Assembly (NCBI GenBank): GCA_023388195.1
Contig: JAEWGR010000132.1
Coordinates: forward strand, 1-37,924
Direction: 5' to 3'
DNA length: 37,924 nt
Source of the DNA: Bacillota bacterium
Lineage (GTDB): Bacteria; Bacillota; Negativicutes; Sporomusales; Sporomusaceae
Of this stretch, positions 33,306-37,924 are shown piece after piece; the stretch's first letter is position 1; every line of letters begins with the position of its first letter. The position numbers and the translations under genes were made by a program. The notes beneath the pieces are model-generated. The model worked only from the letters and a program-made list of their open reading frames with translations, ran no database searches and had not been told where the DNA came from.

Positions 33306-34211
33306 TATTAAAATTCCTCCTTGCGTATTTTTTAATAACCTATGATACCCTTCGCGGCTATCCTGGTCTAAGATTATCCACAATCTTTACAGCGGCACCT
33401 AAAACAGCAAACATTGTTTTTGCAGTCTTCTGGTTGCAAAGTCAATTACTTAAAAAGTAAAAGCTGCGCTGAAGCAAGACGATAGAAATCTATTTTTTGC
33501 CACCAACATATACAGTAATATCATGGTGTTTATTTAGTATTAGCTTACATTAAAAAGAGAGCCAAGTACATTCAAAGTATTCTATGCAATGTATCAATTT
33601 TTTCGAATTATAGGCATTAGCCTGGTTGTCTTTTTGTGTTGTCGGACTAAAACAACCATTTGCAAGAAAATTAAAGACCTTATGTTCGAGAATATGTACA
33701 AAACCGTATTTTTAGTCTGGCTGTCGCATAATTTTTGAAGTAAAGAACACCTGCTGAAAACATTTGCTCGTGCGCTGTTAATAATAACCATAATGGATTG
33801 ATTCAAAAAAATTGATTAGTTATATCAATTATCCTAATTTTACTGAAAATTTTGCTCGTGCTATGATTAGCTCATATAGTTTAAATGAACGGAATATTTA
33901 GTAATCTGGTATGTGTCGCTTAGCCTGCGATAATCGAACCGCTTCCTGGAACTTGCTTTACTAACCAAGATGGGCAACATCAATACTGTGATTAAATGCG
34001 ATGGGGTAACTGCGGATTGATGTTTATTCATACAACCTTTCAGTGGTCCGACTATAAATTTGCGATGGAGTGAGGTGAAGCCGAATCGGAAGCAACACGG
34101 ATTGATTTACACAATCTCGGGTTAGAAAGGGAAGAATCGAAATAAGCACAGCTTCAAAAGGAATTATTATACCATTAATCATTTTATTCAATGTTAAGGG
34201 GGAATCTTAAT
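33306..34211. other. AT-rich intergenic region, 906 bases, no gene recognised
   Basis: It separates the divergent PruA-like and symporter genes. Short open frames here lack ribosome sites and protein-like sequence. Visible structure: a direct repeat at 33754-33773 and 33843-33861, an inverted repeat ATTGAT-N7-ATCAAT at 33811-33829 with the T-N11-A look of a LysR site, and twice the word CGGATTGAT further on. No riboswitch or T-box signature that I know was recognised. Confidence 0.6.
33754..33861. repeat. Direct repeat pair in symporter upstream region
   Basis: ctgaaaacatttgctcgtgc (33754-33773) and ctgaaaattttgctcgtgc (33843-33861), nearly identical and 89 bases apart. They could be regulator-binding sites or the trace of a small duplication. 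Confidence 0.6.
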
Positions 34212-35750
34212 ATGGAACATCTCAGTAAGATAATTGATCTCTTAAATGGCTATGTTTGGTCGCCAGCTATGTTGGTATTTGTTGTTGTATCAGGTGTATA
34301 TTTTTCCATCAGGCTCCGCCTTACCCAAGTCCGCAATTTAAAGGATATGGTGAGAAATCTGGTAAGTAATCAAAGCTCGGAAAGCGGCATCTCCACGTTT
34401 AATTCATTCTGGACTACCATGGCTGCCCGGGTTGGAGTCGGTAATATCGCCGGCGTGGCAGTGGCTGTTTATCTGGGCGGCCCGGGGACAATCTTCTGGA
34501 TGTGGGTCACATCGATTTTGCTTGCTGCCATATCCTTTGCAGAATGCTCACTGGGACAGTTATACAAAATTCGGGTTGACGGTGAGTACCGCGGCGGTGC
34601 CTACTATTGTGCAGAAATAGGCTTGGGCTGGAAATGGTTTGGCAAGCTGTTTGCTATAGTCACGGTTGTGGGAATGCTGTTCGGTATGCCTGGCATTCAG
34701 GCCAATATGATCGGCGAAGGCTTAAACCACAGCTTGGGGATTTCCCCGTTGATGACCGGCGTGGTTGGTGCCATATTTCTGGGCATCATCATCCTGGGTG
34801 GTATCAAACGTATCAGCAACTTCGCTGCAGTTCTTGTGCCAATAAAGGTAGGTCTTTTTCTGGTGTTGACGGCAGTTGTACTCATTGCTAATTATGATAG
34901 AATTCCGACTATGTTTAGCTGGATTTTTTTATCTGCCTTTGATCAAGGCTCTGTGTTCGGCGGTATGATGGGCAGTGCGATTGCTATGGGTATTAGACGT
35001 GCCACCTTCGCCTCCGGTGCCGGTATGGGGGAAGAAACTCCGGCTGCGGCTGCGGCTGAGACAGCACATCCTGTCGGTCAGGGTTTGGCTAATTCCTTCG
35101 GTATCTATATGGACATTATAATATGTACCTGTTCAGGGCTCATGATTTTGGTTACTGACTGCTTCAATACGGCTTCCGGTTATATTGGTTCCGGTTCGGT
35201 CAAGATGGCCGAATTAGCTGCTGCCGGTAAGAACGGCATCGTATTTCCCCAGGAGGCTGTTGGTACACTCATGCCTGGTCTGGGCGAATTCGTTATGGGT
35301 GTGGTGGTGATATTATTCGCTTTTACGACAATACTCAGCTATTATTATCAAGCTGAAACCGGTATGGCTTATATCTTAGGCAAGGCCACCGAGACCACAC
35401 GTAAAAATGTTTATCTGGTTATGAAGGTTATGGTACTAATGGTGTATATTTATTTCTCCACTACCACTTCGTCTGTTGCCTGGGCGGCGGCTGATCTGGC
35501 CTGCGGAATGATGGTATGGCTGAATGTCTTAATGCTGTGGTTTTTGTTCCCCAAGGTCGTTGCTATGCTAAATGACTATGAGAAGCAACGTAAGGAAAAC
35601 CAGGTACCTTTCTTTGATCCTGATAAGGTCGGCATTAAGAACGTAGATCTCTGGAAAGAGATTAACAAGGACAAAATCACTGCTGTTAGAGAGAGCGACA
35701 AGGAAAACATCACCATTGCAAGAACGGGAAACCTGCCTCTGAATAGCTGA
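34212..35750 (+). CDS. Alanine/glycine:cation symporter (AGCS family)
   Basis: 512 residues with about 10-11 membrane helices. Family landmarks are clear: FWTTMAARVGVGNIAGVAVA near residue 65, GGPGTIFWMW, and ATFASGAGMGEETPAAAAAE in the middle. It imports alanine, glycine or a related amino acid with Na+ or H+. AAGGGGGAA fits ATG 34212. It stands alone, with a 900-base upstream region and a shared terminator; the convergent LysR gene is the nearest regulator. Confidence 0.94.
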   Translation: MEHLSKIIDLLNGYVWSPAMLVFVVVSGVYFSIRLRLTQVRNLKDMVRNLVSNQSSESGISTFNSFWTTMAARVGVGNIAGVAVAVYLGGPGTIFWMWVTSILLAAISFAECSLGQLYKIRVDGEYRGGAYYCAEIGLGWKWFGKLFAIVTVVGMLFGMPGIQANMIGEGLNHSLGISPLMTGVVGAIFLGIIILGGIKRISNFAAVLVPIKVGLFLVLTAVVLIANYDRIPTMFSWIFLSAFDQGSVFGGMMGSAIAMGIRRATFASGAGMGEETPAAAAAETAHPVGQGLANSFGIYMDIIICTCSGLMILVTDCFNTASGYIGSGSVKMAELAAAGKNGIVFPQEAVGTLMPGLGEFVMGVVVILFAFTTILSYYYQAETGMAYILGKATETTRKNVYLVMKVMVLMVYIYFSTTTSSVAWAAADLACGMMVWLNVLMLWFLFPKVVAMLNDYEKQRKENQVPFFDPDKVGIKNVDLWKEINKDKITAVRESDKENITIARTGNLPLNS

Positions 35751-35773
35751 TTCTCATAATATGGCAGGTTTAT

Positions 35774-35826
35774 ACGAAAGGCAGACATGAACTGTGACAA
35801 CACAGTTATGTCTGCCTTTCGTTTAT
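35774..35826. terminator. Bidirectional terminator between symporter and LysR genes
   Basis: A 22-bp stem with one bulged base (35774-35796 with 35801-35822), the loop ACAA, and T-rich sequence on the plus side (CGTTTATT). Confidence 0.92.
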
Positions 35827-35846
35827 TACAATCTATTTTCGTGGTA

Positions 35847-36743
35847 TCACTCAAAATCAAGATAATTATTGTCACCCAGCCAGGAGCGGGTGCAGGCAAG
35901 AAACTTTTTAGCAGCCGGAGATATATTTTTTAGAGAACGCGCTGCTATGCCGATGATCCGATAGTCCTCTTCCTCTAAATCGATAATATGGATGTTATCT
36001 GGTACATTTACCAAAATCAGTTCTGGCAGAATCGTGATCCCTAAGCCTTTTTGCACCATGGCCAAGATAGTCCGTTCTTCCATTAATTCATATTTTACCT
36101 GCAGGTTCAATTTGTGCTCGTTCAAGAGACGTCTGATATTATCATCGCTGCCCCATTGCGGCATAATAAAAGATTCGTCTTTAATCTGATCATAGGCGAT
36201 AACCTTCTGATGGCGCAGTGGGTGGTTAGGCGGAAGAATAACAACTAATTTATCCCTTTTTAGGGGTATGGTTTCGAATGGTTTAGATGTGGGTAAAGAT
36301 ACAAAACCAAAATCAACAGTACCGTTACTTATCCAGTCATTCATCTCATCATAGCAGCCCAGATAGGTTTTTACTTCAATGTGGGGATGCTTTTCACTAA
36401 AGTGTGCTAAAATTCCAGGCAGCCACTGCATGGAAACACTGGACAGCGTCCCCAGCCGCACGGTGCCGGTGGCGACGCCGTTGATGGCTGCACTTTCCTG
36501 ACGCAGGAGTTCCTCTTCGTGCAATATTTGCTGGATATGTTTCAGAATCCGTTCCCCATTGCTTGTTAAGCTGATTCCTGACCGGTCACGCTTCAGCAAA
36601 GTAAAACCTAATTCTGACTCTAGCGTGGAAACGGCATAACTAACTCCGGACTGGGTTAAATTGAGCTTTTCCGCAGCCTTGGTTAGGCTGCCCAATTCGA
36701 CAATCGTGTTAAATATTTCATATTTGGAAAGTGACAAGAACAC
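35847..36743 (-). CDS. LysR-family transcriptional regulator
   Basis: About 298 residues. An N-terminal winged helix-turn-helix (GSLTKAAEKLNLTQSGVSYAVSTLESELGF is the region; key core KAAEKLNLTQSGVS) is followed by a two-lobed effector-binding domain (about 90-290). GGGGG at 36747-36751 lies 3 nt from GTG 36743 and 9 nt from TTG 36737; either could start the protein, with TTG 36737 better spaced. The effector is unknown. Its neighbour, the symporter, is convergent rather than divergent, so regulation of it is only a guess. Confidence 0.9.
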   Translation of the reverse strand: MFLSLSKYEIFNTIVELGSLTKAAEKLNLTQSGVSYAVSTLESELGFTLLKRDRSGISLTSNGERILKHIQQILHEEELLRQESAAINGVATGTVRLGTLSSVSMQWLPGILAHFSEKHPHIEVKTYLGCYDEMNDWISNGTVDFGFVSLPTSKPFETIPLKRDKLVVILPPNHPLRHQKVIAYDQIKDESFIMPQWGSDDNIRRLLNEHKLNLQVKYELMEERTILAMVQKGLGITILPELILVNVPDNIHIIDLEEEDYRIIGIAARSLKNISPAAKKFLACTRSWLGDNNYLDFE

Positions 36744-36963
36744 CAACCCCCAAAGCTGAATTTTTTAAGGGCTTAGAAGGCAAGTCGTACGCTGATTTTT
36801 GCAAGGTTAGTAACAAATGCCCTGTTTAGCTCCTGAATAAAAGATTTATATCTTAGTTTAAATATACTATATGTGAATCATTCATGCTACCTAATTTTAA
36901 CCGGATTTTTGTTTTAGGCATAGCGGGTATTTATTAGGCAGAAAAAAATAAGTTAAAATAGTA

Positions 36964-36992
36964 TTGACGCCAATTGTTAATATGTTTACAAT
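36964..36992 (+). promoter_or_regulatory. SigA-type promoter of the MarR gene
   Basis: TTGACG (36964-36969), a 17-bp spacer and TACAAT (36987-36992). The rest of the 36747-36963 gap is AT-rich with no gene. Confidence 0.8.
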
Positions 36993-37016
36993 ATTGTTAA
37001 TGTATTAACAATATTG
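36989..37016 (+). promoter_or_regulatory. Probable MarR autoregulatory operator
   Basis: A perfect inverted repeat caatattgttaa-tgta-ttaacaatattg overlaps the -10 box and start site. A third half-like copy, CAATTGTTAA, lies in the promoter spacer at 36971-36980. This is a typical MarR-type arrangement. Confidence 0.8.
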
Positions 37017-37035
37017 CGAGAAAGGCCTGAGCGAA

Positions 37036-37488
37036 ATTACGCACAATAAAGACGCTTCTGATCGGTACCTTTCAACACGGGCATTAATCGAAATGACCTC
37101 GTTTTATGATGAACTGGAAGATGCGCTTGCCATGCATTTTGCCCGGTATGGCTTGTCCAGAGCGAAATTTAATGTATTAATGCAATTGTTCATGGTCGAT
37201 GATCAGGGCTTGACACAGTCTGAACTGAGTAAAAAGATGCTGGTTTCCAGGGCCAACATTACCGGTCTCATTGACCGGTTAGAAAAAGAGGGCATGGTGA
37301 TTCGTATGGCTGATGCTGCTGACCGGCGGGCGTTTAAACTGCGTCTTACGGATAGGGCTGCCAGGCTTATGAATTCTTTTTTACCTATTCACAATGAGTA
37401 TGTGCATAAACTCATATCCGCACTGGACAGGGAAGAAAAGGAGATGTTGATTTTACTGCTGGCCAAGCTTAAGCGAAACTTGGAATAA
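37036..37488 (+). CDS. MarR-family transcriptional regulator (start uncertain)
   Basis: The winged helix-turn-helix is clear: LTQSELSKKMLVSRANITG, then the wing DRRAFKLRLTDRA. The first ATG (37093) would remove part of helix 1 and lacks a ribosome site. The frame runs upstream as RYLSTRALIE, as helix 1 of such proteins does, without ATG, GTG or TTG before a stop at 37006. ATT 37036, 10 nt after AAAGG, or CTG 37027 are the candidates; I list ATT with little certainty. It probably represses itself through the palindrome at its promoter, and the zinc-ribbon gene 23 bases downstream is likely co-regulated. Confidence 0.82.
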   Translation: MTHNKDASDRYLSTRALIEMTSFYDELEDALAMHFARYGLSRAKFNVLMQLFMVDDQGLTQSELSKKMLVSRANITGLIDRLEKEGMVIRMADAADRRAFKLRLTDRAARLMNSFLPIHNEYVHKLISALDREEKEMLILLLAKLKRNLE

Positions 37489-37511
37489 AACTGTAGTGAG
37501 GAGGAAGAAAA

Positions 37512-37924
37512 ATGATTTGTAATAAGTGCAACAGTGAAATTCCGGAGGGGGAGCAGATTAGTCACAGAGGCCAGGTTATTTGTGAAGACTGCTATGTCGA
37601 AATGATTGATCCGCCCCGTTCCTGTGATGTTTCTGCTGTCCATAGTGCCAAAATGAGCCGCAAAATGGCCGGGCAGGAGGGAACTGAGGGTTTGACCGAA
37701 ATACAAAAGAATGTGTACAATTTTATTAAAGCAGAAGGCCCGGTTACCGGTGAGCAGATTATGTCGCAATTTAGTTTATCCAAGCTGCAGTTTGATAAGA
37801 CCTTTGCCGTATTAAGGCATTGTGAGCTCGCTCACGGCTTTAGAGAAAACGGCAGGATACTTTTTAAAATCTGGAGTCAGGATACACTGGGGAAAATGGA
37901 TATTAGCATAAATAACTACTTATT
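37512..37924 (+). CDS. Zinc-ribbon plus winged-helix-like protein (3' end outside window)
   Basis: The frame is open from ATG 37512, preceded by GAGGAGGAAG, to the window edge (137 residues visible). The N-terminus has two CxxC pairs, C3/C6 (CNKC) and C24/C27 (CEDC), and an extra C38: a zinc-ribbon pattern. The second half (EIQKNVYNFIKAEGPVTGEQ, then FSLSKLQFDKTFAVLR) looks like a winged-helix domain. I do not know the family. A role beside the MarR regulator in the same operon, in DNA or RNA binding, is inference. Confidence 0.78.
   Translation, partial: MICNKCNSEIPEGEQISHRGQVICEDCYVEMIDPPRSCDVSAVHSAKMSRKMAGQEGTEGLTEIQKNVYNFIKAEGPVTGEQIMSQFSLSKLQFDKTFAVLRHCELAHGFRENGRILFKIWSQDTLGKMDISINNYL

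Noticed and set aside
33594..33806. 70-codon minus-strand frame in the long gap.
   Set aside because: AT-rich, no ribosome site, no recognisable protein pattern.
33862..34211. Possible glycine riboswitch or T-box ahead of the amino-acid symporter.
   Set aside because: I looked for the conserved glycine-aptamer cores and the T-box sequence and saw neither; a covariance-model scan would be decisive.
1..37924. CRISPR arrays, insertion sequences, phage genes, tRNA or rRNA genes.
   Set aside because: No regularly spaced repeats, transposase or integrase frames, terminal inverted repeats or RNA-gene signatures were recognised by eye.

Overview
The window reads as chromosomal DNA of an anaerobic, motile Firmicute. 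The most likely group is Negativicutes/Sporomusaceae. This is an inference from gene content (4-hydroxybutyrate/butyryl-CoA pathway, ferredoxin-fused EtfA, a selenoprotein, a PAS-type sigma-54 activator, strong GGAGG ribosome sites), not from a marker gene. No rRNA, tRNA, insertion sequence, phage gene or CRISPR array was found.

Layout. (1) 1-9909: signalling. A truncated PocR/PAS/GGDEF protein is followed by a tight operon: REC-GGDEF, a CheA-CheW-REC hybrid kinase, CheW, a methyl-accepting receptor, CheR, CheY and CheX, closed by a strong terminator. A CheA-REC kinase next to a REC-GGDEF output resembles the Pseudomonas Wsp surface-sensing system, but there is no CheB. (2) 10034-13222: an unusual two-gene ABC system, made of a large membrane protein with a long ectodomain and a GlnQ-like ATPase. 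(3) 13221-16675, minus strand: a TetR regulator, a FecE-like ATPase and an ABC exporter half-transporter. Two inverted repeats with the same core lie at the two promoters, and a Fur-box-like sequence lies at the exporter promoter. (4) 16758-17745: an orphan lipoprotein.

(5) 17852-31576: the metabolic heart. A PAS-AAA-Fis activator is followed by two matching enhancer-like palindromes and a -24/-12 promoter. The operon downstream encodes a membrane transporter, 4-hydroxybutyryl-CoA dehydratase (AbfD), a NifU-like protein, a small Cys-rich protein, 4-hydroxybutyrate CoA-transferase, an unknown protein, a UGA-containing HesB-like selenoprotein, thiolase, butyryl-CoA dehydrogenase, EtfB, ferredoxin-EtfA, 3-hydroxybutyryl-CoA dehydrogenase and crotonase. 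Together they would import and activate 4-hydroxybutyrate, dehydrate it to crotonyl-CoA, then reduce it to butyryl-CoA (probably by electron bifurcation) and oxidise it to acetyl-CoA. NifU-like, Cys-rich and selenocysteine proteins among genes for an oxygen-sensitive [4Fe-4S] dehydratase suggest a dedicated cluster-handling module.

(6) 31674-36743: a PruA-type aldehyde dehydrogenase, a long AT-rich gap, an AGCS amino-acid:cation symporter and a convergent LysR regulator. (7) 36964-37924: a MarR regulator with a clear promoter/operator and a zinc-ribbon protein cut by the window edge.

The standout is the selenoprotein gene at 24982-25320: an in-frame UGA followed by a stem-loop with an AGGTA apical loop. 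An ordinary ORF caller would split or miss it. Several genes also appear to use rare start codons (CTG, ATT).
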